Assembly: GCA_001949185.1 (NCBI GenBank)
Contig: BDGG01000001.1
Coordinates: 1,920,478 to 1,984,477, forward strand
Length of the DNA stretch: 64,000 bases
DNA from: Ramazzottius varieornatus
Lineage: Eukaryota > Tardigrada > Eutardigrada > Parachela > Ramazzottiidae
Reading direction: 5' to 3'
The position numbers were made by a program, and so were the translations under genes. Below the pieces are notes generated by a model. The model did no database searches, was not told the origin of the DNA, and saw only the letters and a list, made by a program, of their open reading frames with translations. Positions within the stretch are counted from its first letter, which is position 1, and every line of letters starts with the position of its first letter. Shown here in pieces: positions 11,470 through 27,600 of the stretch.

Positions 11470-13441
11470 ATGGATCCGCGAAACATTGGAGAGTGGAATT
11501 TGACGGAGGAAGACGCTTACCTGGAAAGAGCTTTGGGTTTTATCATACGGTACAAGTGGCTGCACGACTTCAAGATCACTCGCTTCTATGTCGATAACAT
11601 CCACGAAAACTTGCCACAAGAGGTAATAGAGATACGTACCAGCAGTTTTATCCGACGTTCCGTTTATATCAGCTCGTTGCAGTGGGTGCAAGCTTCCTCA
11701 GGATTGTCGACTGAAGAACTACAGACCCAGCTGGACGTCTTGCGGAATTCTTCGTCGACGGAGGTGAGTTGGTCGTTGAGGCAAGCTGGCGACCGGTCAT
11801 TTCCTTTCTTGGCCTCGTAGGTGCGTGCTGGCTTTCCGGAATCCTTGCGGATGTTCTTACGTGAAGCAAAGGACCTTTGCCTAAAGAGAGCAATGCTGGG
11901 AGAAGGAAAAGGCGGAGGAGCATTAGAGTTAGAGAGTGAGCACGAAGTGGACATACCTCGTCGTCTGATGTATGGTATGAGGCCGAAGAAGCTCCACGAA
12001 GTTTCACGAATGGCAGTCTTGATTCATCAAATCTGTCAAAAGTATGGACTGCGAACTGTCCTCGACCTCGGCGCTGGTATGGTAAATGGCACTCTTTCTG
12101 TTCTCTCAAAAGTGGTACATACTAGGGAAACTGAAGGACCAAAAATTAAGTACAAAATTGAAATATCCGGAAAAAACTTGCTGTCCGAAGTGATCAATCA
12201 GTAATCATGCAGTTGATTGCGCATGGCCGGCTTCGATCGGGAGCTTCGTGCGACCATTTTTCTACGTCATTATCTCCAAACAAAAGGAGGAAGTTTGCTG
12301 CGATTTCTAACCTTGATGTTTCATCTATCGCAGGGATATCTGGACTGCGTACTCGCAGAAGTTTACGCCTACCAAGTCATCGCAGTTGAAAGTGACGGTT
12401 GCCGAACAGTGAACGCCCAGAGAAGACTCTCACGGCATTCCCAGAAAGACAGACCGATCTCAAACCTTCTGAAGTACGAAGCCTTAACGATAGACCACAG
12501 CCCGGGAAGCCTCCGCGACCTCCGCGAAGTCCTGAATAAATATGGTGCATCTCTAATCTGCATCATCGGGCTACATTGCTGCGGAAGCTTTACTCCCATC
12601 ATCCTCGACCTCTTCGCCAGACTGGACGAAGGGAAAGCCCTGGTTTGTGTCGGTTGCTGTTACCATCTGATGCGATACTCGAAAAATCAGTCTGGCGTAG
12701 AACACTGTCCGCTGAGTAAGATGGCGAAACAGAAGCTAGAGGGGCTGTGGACAAAGCCGGGACCTCTTCTTACTACGGCCAGTTTGCGACTGGCGACGCA
12801 AGAGACCAAGGTGAGATGGCTCAAAGAACTCGATGTGCACGTCTCTTGCCACCACTTCCGAGCAGTACTGGAGCTAGCGGCATGTTCGAGTGAGTTATCT
12901 TGCTGTAATTTCTACTAATTTATCCTAGATTTCTTATCAGTGGTGTTTGTAGGAAATTATGAGATCAAAAAGAGGCGTCGACATACTTCACCTGAACAGT
13001 ACGGCTCCGATGCTGACAAGTTCCTCGCGACGGTCTTCACCGACTATCAACTCATAGGTAAGATTGTTCATGGATACTCATCAGAGAAATTTACGATCCA
13101 TAAAGTGGTTTTATTATAGGGTGTGAAGACCCGGAAGCGTTTTCAAAGTTACTTCGCGACGTGCACAACCATTGTTCTCAGTATCTGCCAAAGCTGCGTA
13201 TTTTTAGGGTATGGACACGCAGCAAATCGAACTAACGACCAATCTGTCGTCTCTCTCCAGTAATCTCTTCCTGCTTTTCCAGGTGTTACAAGGACTGATG
13301 CAGGATGTCATAGAGACCTTCATTGTGGTGGACAGATTAATCCATGTGAAAAGCGACTTGAATATTTCCAACGCGTCGATACTTCCTTTGTTTGAAGAAG
13401 CTATTTCTCCAAGAAATCTAGCAATAAAGGCAACGAAATGA
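11470..13441 (+). CDS. METTL25: METTL25/RRNAD1-family methyltransferase-like protein
   Basis: The start is MDPRNIGEWNLTEEDAYLER. Exons join as 11470-11621, 11684-11766, 11821-12079, 12333-12889, then short exons from about 12953, 13120 and 13283, ending at 13441. Family hallmarks are clear: MRPKKLHEV before the methyltransferase core, a motif-I region VLDLGAGM joined across an intron to GYLDCVLAEVY, an acidic loop VIAVESDG, the family-specific GLHCCGSFTP and VGCCYHLM motifs, and the C-terminal VVDRLIHV and SPRNLAIKATK segments. The fold is a class I S-adenosylmethionine-dependent methyltransferase. The substrate is not known for this family. The usual Lys or Gly after the motif-I glycine is Met here. 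A poly(A) signal follows at 13526. METTL25 and METTL25B are hard to separate from sequence alone. Confidence 0.85.
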
Positions 13442-13525
13442 CTCGAATTGATTCTCTCTTTCCTGTTCCTGCTGTGGAAGATAATCTGCGCGGCATCATA
13501 CATCTGAGTGAAATTCCACTGTGAT

Positions 13526-13531
13526 AATAAA
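13526..13531 (+). promoter_or_regulatory. Poly(A) signal of the METTL25-like gene
   Basis: AATAAA 85 bp after the stop codon, in the short gap before the convergent AAK1 gene. Confidence 0.5.
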
Positions 13532-13702
13532 GGATTCATTTCCCGCAAGTTTGCATGTGAATTAATTGAAGGAGTTCGACGGATTGTAATAAGAATAAGC
13601 AGACAAGCAAAAACATGAGGATGAAAGGCAGCGGATGAATATCGACAAGAGTGCAAATCAAAAGCAGCTAAAAAAGAGGAATATAAGCATAACAGGAATT
13701 AG

Positions 13703-18012
<4,310 letters not shown>

Positions 18013-18076
18013 CTTTGCGTCGACAGAGAAGGGCACGAAGTTGGATTTCGAGGCCCTAAAGTCCGATAAACATCAC

Positions 18077-18216
18077 AGAGGAGCAAGAAAATGCATGCAG
18101 ACGTCGATCTCTTCGTTGGTAATCTGGAGCCGAGTGCCAATGAAGTGGTGACCTTGCAGGCGCTTGTCCCAGCTTCCCTCTGCGCTGTCGGGGTAAAGCA
18201 GGCATCCAGCCACCTA
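18077..18216 (-). CDS. Possible orphan terminal exon, product unknown
   Basis: On the minus strand a CTTTCTCTCTTTAG acceptor is followed by an open frame with protein-like composition. It includes GCLLYPDSAEGSWDKRLQ and HHFIGTRLQITNEEIDVC and stops at about 18077. It lies directly upstream of the AAK1 start, but its frame does not join AAK1 and I see no partner exon upstream before the divergent SLC22 gene. It may be an alternative or pseudo-exon, or the remnant of another gene. Confidence 0.3.
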
Positions 18217-18888
18217 AAGAGAGAAAGAATAAAAGTTCAGTAGTATCGGAATCGCATAAACATTGGGATGAAGTGGCTGCTGAGTGCTTATCGGAGTTGG
18301 AAAGGATGATGAAAGAATCTGGATAAGCAATGGTTATTTTTGCTCAAAAAATTTTATCGGTCAGACTCAGTCACCCAGACTGTGAGTCACATCGATGAGT
18401 GATATCATGCGGCCCCTCTGGCTTGACAAAAGCTGGAAAAAAGCAAGTTTGGCAGGCTGTACCTAATATCCCAACCGTAAATCAGAATCATGCGGTACAT
18501 TTGTAGCGGTAGCGGTACCAGCAGTCTCAGAGCTTGCGTTGATTGATGGCCTGCCGCAAACCGAAACCGCAGAAATTATAACACAGCACCAAAGTGATCA
18601 AACACGTGACGGTTGTTTGTCTTTCGCGCTTGAAACAACACGTGGTACAATATGGATACGCTGACGTTATCCGTCGGAACTCATAAGTTTTTTGGTAGAT
18701 AGCAGACTTGTTTGTTTGGCGCGCACTGGATAAATGGCACCTTGAATCAACAATTCATCTCCGCCGACGTTCTCCGTTATTCCAGATGGCCGGACCAACT
18801 TACGGAGCTCTGAGCATAGGGCAGTGAGTTCTTGCCAGTAATTCTACCACCTCGCGTCCTACCCGGCTTCTCGGACCAGCTTGACAGC
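18217..18888. other. Divergent intergenic region between AAK1 and SLC22 gene
   Basis: Contains the upstream regions of two diverging genes. A 13-codon upstream open frame, MAGPTYGALSIGQ (18784-18825), precedes the transporter start. It is closed by a TGA 60 bp before the main ATG, so it could limit translation if it is in the transcript. Confidence 0.4.
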
Positions 18889-21285
18889 ATGGAGAAGTCC
18901 GAGAAGATGGAGATGCTGCCTGTCCCTGATGACGAGGCTCCCCCACCGCCGCCGCCGAAAGTTACATTTGACGATATCCTGGCTACCGTCGGGAATTTTG
19001 GGATCTATCAGAAGCTCGTTGTGTTCTTGGTCATCTTACCGATGGTTCTTCCCTCCGGATTCTTGTCCATGTCGTCGGTAAGATAGATTGTGCAATGTGG
19101 GGCTGGAGTTGCAGTCAGTGTAGGTCATTCTTTGACGTCACGTGGTGTGTCGCGTTTGGAGGTGGATTTGCCATAATTGCGGTATTTTTAGATGCCGTCA
19201 TGCGCGACTGTAGTTCATGTCAAATGTGGCGCAGCAATATCGAATTTTTCTGGACTAGAACTGATATGTGATTGGTCTTCCCACCAGGTATTCTTTGGCG
19301 CCACCCCACATGATTTCACGTGTAACGTCCCAAACGTCACCAGCAACTTTTCTGGGCTTCCGCAGTATGTGTCCAAGCTGGACTGGGAAAAAGAGGTGAA
19401 GGTGTGCCATATGTATATGCTCGAAGAGGCTAACTCGACCCTGCCGTCCGACTGGTTCAACGCCACTGGATTGTACAAGCAAGAAGCATGTGACTATGGC
19501 CATAATTTCAGTGATTTGGCTTACCAATCGACTGTGGTGACAGAATATGATTTGGTCTGCGAAGACCGGATCAAAGGGACGCTTACTTTTACAATGTTCA
19601 CCGTCGGAGGCGTAATCGGTCCGCTAATTTCGGGTAAGAACCTTCCTACAATAACCTGAAATATCAGTGCGGACTGTGTTATGTGTTTGTTGTTTGTAAG
19701 GATATCTGGCGGATCGTTTCGGACGCAGGACGAGTTTCTTCCTCTGCATCGCTTTCCAGAGTGTCTTTGCTATTGCGACGTATTTCTCTCCGGGATACAT
19801 ATGGTTTTACTTTTTCCGTATGATGGTTGGTATGACTAGTTCGGCCACGTTCACTGTACCCTTTGTCCTTCTTCTGGAAATCACTGGACCGCAGCATCGC
19901 GCGTTGTTCAGCGTGCTATCGTCGGTGACTTATACCATCGGGTCGCTCATTTTCCTTGGCATCGCCTTCCTCATTCGGGACTGGCGGAAACTGGCTCTTG
20001 CCACTTCGTTAACGGCTCTCGGACTCTACTGTTCACTTTGCTGGTTTTTTCCTGAATCCCCGCGATGGCTGCTGAGTATGCGAAGCTAACCAAAATTTTC
20101 AGTAACTAATTCGACATGAGCAAACGAACTCGACAAGATTGTTTTTCTGAATGGCGCACTATTGCAGCTAATAACAACGGGAAAGTGTGCCACTTCGGAA
20201 AACAGTCCTAACTCTACCAGTACGCTGTTCCAAGCGGCGCACGCTTCCAGCCAATAACAGTGAGAACGTGCGCCACATTGTTATTGGCATTGAAACCAAC
20301 CTCGTTGAGTTCGTTTGCTGACCTCCCACTTCGAACTAATCGTTCGGGTTTTTCGAAATCATGGAACTTATTCTTTTTTTGGTTTTCAGGCCGAAGGAGA
20401 TTGAAAGAGTTGGAAGTGTATCTGCGCAACGTGGCTCGAGTAAACCGGATCGAACTGACACCGCAGTTCGACAAAGACCTTCCATTGATGCTACAAAGAA
20501 TCGACCTAAACGAAAATTCCCGTCGAAAGAACCACTCTGTCCTCGACCTCTTCCGCACTCCCAACATGCGGAAGAAGACCCTCATCCTCATTTTCCTCAA
20601 CATCTGCAACAAGGGTGTTTCCATGGGCCTCAACTATTACGCACCGCTCTTCTCCACCACCCCTCACCGGCGCGCTTTCCTCAACTCGGTCGTCGAGTTC
20701 ATCCCCTACATTTTCGCCAAGAGCATGTTCAACCGCCTAGGACGAAGACTCTCCCTCTTTCTCGGTCTTTCCGTCGGGGCCATTTGTTGTCTAAGCACCT
20801 ACGCTGTACCTAAAGATTTCGCGAACGTCACTCTAGTCTTAACTCTCGTTGCTAAATTCTGCATCACTTTCACGTACCTTGGTGGGAAGCTCTTCGAAGA
20901 CGAGACGTTCCCCACAGTGGTTCGCGGCGAAGGACATTCTCTTGTTAGCGTTCTGTCGTCCTCCGTCTCGTGTGGTGTTCCGTTCATCGTCGACCTCGGT
21001 CATAACTTTACGATACTCCCTCTGTTAATCTTCGGTAGTCTGTGTTTTGTAGCAGCTTCGAGTCTGATTTTCCTCCCAGAAACAGCCAACTTCCGGTTGC
21101 CGCAGACGCTGTCGGACGGGGAGAGCTTTGGGAAGAACATGACATGGAAAGACAGGCTGAGGTTACTGCCGCTGAAACCCGCAGAAAGTACTCCTGTAGT
21201 CAACGGGACTGTGGAGGAAAGGGAAGAGCTGACGGCCCCCAAAGCGAATGTCAACGAAGTTACGGCGAAAGAAGTTTTGGCCTAG
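18889..21285 (+). CDS. SLC22-type organic ion transporter (major facilitator superfamily)
   Basis: Four exons: 18889-19077, 19288-19634, 19701-20073 and 20390-21285. The start MEKSEKMEMLPVPDDEAPPP leads to TM1 (LVVFLVILPMVLPSGFLSM). A large extracellular loop follows, with N-glycosylation sequons (NVTS, NFSG, NSTL, NATG, NFSD) and spaced cysteines, as in all SLC22 carriers. The family signature YLADRFGRRTSF follows TM2. FFPESPRWLLS marks the end of TM6, and LGRRLSLFLGLS and VRGEGHS lie in the second half. The C-terminal tail is polar. SLC22 proteins move organic cations, anions or carnitine across the plasma membrane. The substrate cannot be told from sequence. The central loop is shorter than usual and the third intron holds two palindromic elements. 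Confidence 0.85.
20113..20328. repeat. Palindromic MITE copies 8 and 9, tandem pair (SLC22 intron)
   Basis: Two adjacent copies in one intron. The first runs from GCAAACGAACTCGACAAGATTG to GTGCCACTTCGGAAAA and lacks its right end. The second has both GGCGCACG arms and ends GTTGAGTTCGTTTGCTGAC. Confidence 0.75.
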
Positions 21286-21589
21286 GATAATAACATTGAT
21301 TTCTATTGGACGTTTTTTGACTTAATTCCGATCCCCTCACAACCTGTGTGATATTTGTTTGTTATCTCTTACCTTGATTTTCAAATCTCAATTGTGTCTG
21401 CGGCTGCTGATGTTGGTGGTAATCTGGTTTTTGGATTTTGATATTATCGTAATGATTGTTTTTGATTTCTAACTGACGCGGAAGTTTTTCGACCCGACTT
21501 GACGGATTTGCTAGCTGCTTCGTCTCTTCATTCTGAATCTGTGTATCGACTACGAATAATCTGTTTTTCTTGCCTTCTTACGTAATCTG

Positions 21590-21739
21590 ACAAGGGATTA
21601 ACGCCAGTCTGTTCACTCTGATCCTCAAACCAATATGATAGCATGATAGAGCAGAGTTTGCTCCACAAACTGAGATAAACTAAATCGGCGAAATAAAATC
21701 CTGGAAGACGCCACAGGAAGCGGAAGTGACGTCAAATTC
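21590..21739 (+). repeat. Left terminal inverted repeat of the DDE transposon
   Basis: Begins ACAAGGGATTAACGCCAGTC and ends in the palindrome-containing GTGACGTCAAATTC. Pairs with 23855-24004. Confidence 0.9.
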
Positions 21740-21925
21740 AGGGCGCATCACCAGTGTGACAGCAAATCAACTGATTTGATTGCCTGATGGTTGCTTTGAT
21801 ATTGATTGAACCAGTTGCGCTTGTACTCTACGCTAAGCCAAGCGCAATCAGTTTTGCTGTGCCTGTTGCTTCATTGCTCTTACATTCATCGTTCCGTTAC
21901 TGCGTGATTTCCACTGTCGCCCGAA

Positions 21926-23799
21926 ATGGATTCCGTTAATCCGATGAATGTGTTGAAGCTTCTGGAGGAGGACTACAAGCAGCTCTTCCAACTGGATGGA
22001 CAACCGAGCGAGGCTGATAAGCAGTTAAAAGAACTCGTCAAAGGTATTGTACTGTTGCCGTTTACTATGGCTGACATTGATATGAGATATTCCACCTTTC
22101 TGTTTCTGTTTCAGAATTTATGGATGTTAAAATCAACCGAGCAGGTAGTTCTTCATTGGCACTTGAAGAAGACCTGCAATATGAACTGCAAACAGACATA
22201 CAGACGTTCGACGAGTTCGAGAAGTTGGTTGCTGCGTCTAATCAGCTGGCTGAACCCGACGAAAATCCTAGCCAAGAAGATAAAGTCGTCGAGCCTTTCT
22301 CCAGTGGAACGAAACCATCGTCCAACGAATTCTATGTCCCGCGAATACCGAACTCAAAACAGCCGCCAAGTAACGCAGTCACCCTCGACTACAAGAAACG
22401 CTCCGTCGGTTTCTGGAAGAATTTCGCTACGAAGAAACGACGTAGCCTTTCGTGTGTCCAGACCAACTTCAAGAAAGTCACAAGTATTCGACAACTCCAA
22501 AAATGGGAACGACATGTTGCTGAGGGCGGTTCCAGATATGATAAGCTGAAGGTACTGCGTTTGGAGACTGGCAAGCAGTTCTTCCTGGCCAAGCAGAAGC
22601 CTCATATTGTGAAAGATATGGATATTCGACGTTGGGCTGTTACTGCGAACCGAACCATTGGCCTGGTAGGTTTCAAGGCGTTTCCGGACTGGGTGGGAAA
22701 GTTGAAGAGGTAAACACATTGAAGTATTAAAATCAAATATGTATCATTGCTTACGCAGATCACTTCAACCGAGAATTTCGCTCACGAGTTACTGCGCCAC
22801 ACTAACGGGGTCGATATTGTAGGTATTACGGCATCGTCGATCGGAAGATCACCAAGTTCGTGACCGACAAGTACATTCAAGAAGCTCCGCAAGTAAAGAA
22901 AACTGCGGAGGAGTGTGTCGCCCTTGTCAGATCGAGGATCTCAGATTACGGCTTGGACTGTATGTGGAACACGGATCAGTCTGGGTTCGATTACGAGATG
23001 AGACCAGGGCGCACACTGCATCTGGCCGGCGCAAAACATGTTCTTGCGATCTGTCAGTCGGAGAACTCCATGACGCATAGCTACACGGTTATGATGACCA
23101 TTTCGCCCGGCACGCGCAAGTTTCTCCCACAACTTTGGATCACTCTCCAGGAGGACAAAGGCGTTTTCGGTCCTATTGTGGCAAGGACAATGTTTAAAGC
23201 TGACAACCTGTATGTCACTGCTTCGGCTTCGGGCAAGATGACAAAGAAGCTCTACTTGGAATGGTGTGAAAAGATATTGTTTTCTCATGTGGAAGATCGC
23301 TGCATTCTGCTGGCCGATTCGTGGAGAACCTATTCTGACCAGGAAGCTGTTTCGGAATTCAAGCCTGAAGAACTGGAATACGAAATGATCACGATTCCTC
23401 CGAAAGTGATTGGTGATATCCAACCACTGGACAGACTCTTCTTCCGAATGTATAAAGACTTCTTCCGGAAGATCTCCAGTTTCATCATTTTGCACAGCCT
23501 TCCACTTCAAGTTCATCATCGAGACGTAATCCTCAAGATGCTTTCTTTGATTTACCAACAGTTCAGTCTCCCCGGTTTGGAGACCTAGTGAACCAGGCCT
23601 GGCATCTGTGCGGCTATACTGACGAGTCCTTTAACTATGTAAATCCTACCGAATTCTCTTTCCCCAAGAAGTTGACTGGTCATTGCGACCATGAAAACTG
23701 CGACGACCGGCTTTTGCTTAAGTGCGGCTGGTGCAAAGCCCTCTCTGCTTCCATCACTTCTACGATCAGTATCACCTCTGTCAAATTTATCTTCCATGA
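21926..23799 (+). pseudogene. Transposase of DDE_1 (pogo/Tigger-like) type, C-terminus frame-broken
   Basis: The start MDSVNPMNVLKLLEEDYKQL is followed by introns at about 22046-22113 and 22713-22822. The catalytic core shows three spaced acidic motifs of the DDE_1 fold: CMWNTDQSGFDYEM, CILLADSW and VIGDIQPLDRLFFRMYK. The N-terminal half (SVGFWKNFATKKRRSL, IRQLQKWERHV) would hold the DNA-binding part. The main frame stops at 23588. The next segment (FGDLVNQAWHLCGYTDESF, then HCDHENC and CGWC) lies one frame away, and a further segment (CFHHFYDQYHLCQIYLP, stop 23797-23799) another. Related transposases have this Cys/His C-terminus in one frame, so two small indels near 23570 and 23740 appear to break the gene. 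No intron of credible length fits there. Confidence 0.75.
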
Positions 23800-23854
23800 G
23801 TTCTGTGAAATTTTAGACTGTGCTAGTATAGTTGGTCATGTCATGTCGATGTAA

Positions 23855-24004
23855 GAATTTGACGTCACTTCCGCTTCCTGTGGCGTCTTCCAGGATTTTA
23901 TTTCGCCGATTTAGTTCATCTCAGTTTGTGGAGCAAACTCTGCTCTATCATGCTATCATATTGGTTTGAGGATCAGAGTGGACAGACTGGCGTTAATCCC
24001 TTGT
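23855..24004 (-). repeat. Right terminal inverted repeat of the DDE transposon
   Basis: Reverse complement of 21590-21739 with about two substitutions, ending CGTTAATCCCTTGT. Confidence 0.9.
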
Positions 24005-24632
24005 GAGTACCCTGATCATAAAACTCCGAATAAGTTATCAAGTTTTGTACGAAAAACTGTATGAGAACGACATGATGATGTCTTTCTCAACTTCTGACAA
24101 GTAACAAAAGCAGATTAAGGAGTGGTCTAGCTGGTCTTTGTATGGGAAGAACCAGGATGTCCGTCGGAGACTTCGAGGTGGGACAGACCAACGACTGAAA
24201 AGTTTGAAAACCTCATCCAACTGGGATGACCTTTACCTGTGCCAGGCGGTGCCGCCGCGCACCCAGGGCGGTGGCACAGGCCCACTTTTTCCGCCCAGCC
24301 GCCCAGGGTTTCTTATGTGAACTTTGGTCAAAAGGTTTGTTTGCGTTTTCTTATTCTTCAATCTCCATCGCTATGTCTAATCTCAGATGCAAACGTGATG
24401 GGTGATGCTCTTCGGATTTCATCTTCGTCCTGCCAGCTTCAAGGACCATAGACCATTGCTTCTGCCATTGTCACCGTCGATTCCCCATCACGAAGAGTGC
24501 AATAGGAATTTGGGAAATCCCTTCCGCCGTTCAACCGTGATCCTGAATTTTTTTCGGATCGTCCATCTCGATTCTCGTCGCTTATGTGAAGTAGGATACG
24601 TTTGAACGAACAAGTCCAGCAGCAAGAACAAA
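24005..24632. other. Intergenic stretch upstream of XRCC1
   Basis: Holds no supported coding region. A GC-rich, Pro/Gly-coding patch at 24230-24305 is the most notable part. The XRCC1 promoter presumably lies here. Confidence 0.4.
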
Positions 24633-27600
24633 ATGGATCATAGTGGGACTGTCGCGTTTACCGTGGGCGAATTCAGCTCTGAAGATACTGTAAGTCCCGT
24701 TCAGAATCTATCCTGGCTTTGCAGAAAACAGTTTGGTTCATTCTTGCAGAAGTCTCCTGCTTCTAACCTCAGTAAGAATGGCGCAGACACTTTGTGGACA
24801 TCCAGTTCACCCGGAACATCACAGGAATCCGTCGTACTCAAGGTAAAGTGAGATGAGAGCTCGGCAGACAAACTCGACAAGATTCTTTTCTCAAGTGGCG
24901 GACGTCTCCACTGTTATTTGCTGGAAGCTTGCGCCAATTGGGAAACGTTCTTGTCGAGTTTGTTTAGGTCCCAAAGTTACGGAACAATGTCACAAGCCAT
25001 GGAACAATTTTGAGTGGTTATTTTTGGTTGTATCTTTTAGCTGGAAGCTCCGTCAAAGCTACAAGGTATCCATGTCGTCAACAATTTCTCCGGTCTCCTC
25101 GAAGTACAAGCGACAAAGTCTTCGTCAAAGAATGACGAATGGGAGACGATCGTAGCCAAGTCCTCTCTTATGACTCCCATGGATGCCCGAGCCAAGAGGA
25201 ATGGACATGTCAAACGCGACCTCACACTCTTGCCTCTAGCAGAAGAACACGAATGGAGCAAACTCAAGTTCGTCTGCCACCAACCCTTCAGCAAGGAACT
25301 TCCTTACGGACTAAGCAGAATTCAAATAACCGCAGCCGAGAACAATGCTTCAGAAGACAAGCCTAAGCAGAACGGGGGTGGTTTCTCTTTGAGAAAGAAG
25401 GCGAACAGTAACGAGATCAAGCCTGGAAGTCTCTTCGCGTCTTCGCTCAAGAAGGAAGAATTAACCGGAAGTAAGTCGGCAGTACAAGCCGCTTTGTCTT
25501 CTTCGAGACAGACGAAGTCGCGGTCACCTTCGCCGAAACCAGAGACTAGTCGAGTAGCTTCGGTGAAGAAGGAGGACAAGGAAGAGGAGGTTGACAACGT
25601 AGCTAAACAAATGAAACCGTTAAGTCTGAAGCGAAAAACGGAACCTTCAACGGATGAGGAAACTGAGGACAGCAAAGGTAAGAAGTCGCTACCGAAGAAG
25701 AGTAAGTCTCCGTCGAAACGAAACAAGCGAAAGAAAGAGGATACTGATGAGGAAGACGAAGGAAGAGGGAAGGAAAAGAGTAAGAAGAATGGGAAAGTGA
25801 AAGACGTGAAGAAGGCGAACGCGTCGAAGAAGCAGAAAGCCACAGACGACGAAGAGGAAGTTGACAGCAAGAAGAAAGCAAGAACGAAGAAGCCCTCGCC
25901 GAAAAAAAGGAAGAAGGACGAAGACGACGATACCGACGATGATCAACCAAGAACGTCGAAGAAGAAGACTGAGAAGAAGGACGAGAAGAAGAAAACAGGA
26001 AGAGTGAGGTCGAGGAAGGCGGAAGTTGACGAGGATGAGGAGGCTGCCAGTTCTAACCGTCCTGGATCGCGACAAGGTATCTAAGTCAGTGCCCAAACGA
26101 TGACGGTGGCGGGATGGTTGGTAGGAAGTGTATTTTGTATCTGTAGGTAACCGAAAGGACATCATGAAGGGCTGTGTCATTGCGTTGAGTGGATTCGCGA
26201 ATCCTCTACGTGGAGAACTTCGAGAGAACGCGATAGAAATGGGTGCGAAGTACCGACCGAACTGGACTGACGACTGCACTCACTTGATGTAAGTTGAACA
26301 ACAAGACAAATGTAGAAAAATGACAGTTCCCTTTTCGGCGTACCGTAACCATGTTCAAAACGAGCTGATAATGCATGATACGAAACAGTAATAAATTGAT
26401 CATGTTCGCGGGATTGTTTTTCTACAGAATGTATACTGTACACATCTCAGTGTTGGTTTTTTTATAGCTGCGCCTTCGCCAACACGCCAAAGTATAACGA
26501 GGTACGAGCAGCTGGTGGAAGGATCCTAAAAAAAGAGTGGGTCTTGGACTGCTGCAAGAACAAGAAGATGATGCCGTGGAGGAATTACATGCTAAAACCT
26601 GTCAAAGAGTCCCAGGATGACGAGAACGATGAACTAGAGGACGCCAAGTTCGACGAGGACGAAGAATGGGGTACGTTTTCTTATCTTCCGTTTTCAGCGA
26701 TGATCGCTATTTGGAGGCAAAGGCACTAAGTCGGACCCCCTGAGTTTTGCCTGTGTGACGTCACTGCACGGTGGGGTGTATTCATAGCAGTGGCCGATAC
26801 GCCCATCTTGCCCCCAGCGCGATTGCTAGCGAAAAATATTTGGTCTATCTTATGTCTGCTTGCAGAACCTGACGAGGTTGACGAGGAGGTGGTGGAGGAC
26901 GATGAAGAGGAAGAAGATGAACTGTCTGGAGAAGATGACGAAGAGAATATCGAAGACGAACTGAAAGATCCAGATGACGAGGAGAACGACGAGGAAGAAA
27001 CGGACGAAGGCGATGAGATAGACGAACTTCCCCTCACTCCGCCCGGCAAACCAAAGAAGAAAGCCTCTCCCGTCAAACGAAGGAAAGGCGGCGTACATTT
27101 TGATGGAGATGATACCGACACGGACATGTCGGAAGGGCAGTTGGACCTGACCGACACGGAAGAAGCCGACATTCCTGCTGAGAAGTTCGTTCCGCGTTCG
27201 CGACCGCTGTTCAGAGGCTGTGGCTTCTTCCTGTATGGTGATTTTCCTGATGACGAGAAGAAGAAGCTGGAAACAGCCATAAAGGACCTTGCGGGAGAAG
27301 TCAGGGAGTATAACGATGAGAAAGTGACGCATTGTGTTACGCTGATGAGCTGGCTTCCTGACTTCGACGAGGTAAATTTGAGAGAGGAGGCCAAATGGCG
27401 ACAAACCGAACGCGCGAAACCGTCACTCTAGGTGGCGCACGCCTCCGGCCTCGGCAATGGGAACGTGCGCCACGTGGGAGAAGGATCTTGTACGTTCCGT
27501 CTCCGAGCTGCCAAATACGCCTTTCTAAACCTTATGGTTGCTTTTTCTGTAGGCGAAAGCAGAGAACCCAACGCTAGCCATTGTACAGCCTAGCTGGGTG

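Larger units (their letters stand above)
21590..24004. mobile_element. DDE transposon with 150-bp terminal inverted repeats
   Basis: Positions 21590-21739 and 23855-24004 are inverted repeats of 150 bp that differ at only about two positions by eye. The element is about 2.4 kb and contains one spliced transposase gene in the plus direction. If the true ends are CAAGGGATTAACG and its complement (21591-24003), the flanking trinucleotide TGA occurs on both sides and may be the target-site duplication. The near-identity of the ends points to recent activity. Confidence 0.88.

Noticed and set aside
25322-25870. Minus-strand open frames of over 180 codons rich in Ser and Phe
   Set aside because: They are the complement of the Lys/Glu-rich XRCC1 linker; such codon bias makes long antisense frames.
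26726-27394. Minus-strand Ser-rich frame of 222 codons
   Set aside because: The complement of the acidic XRCC1 linker between the two BRCT domains.
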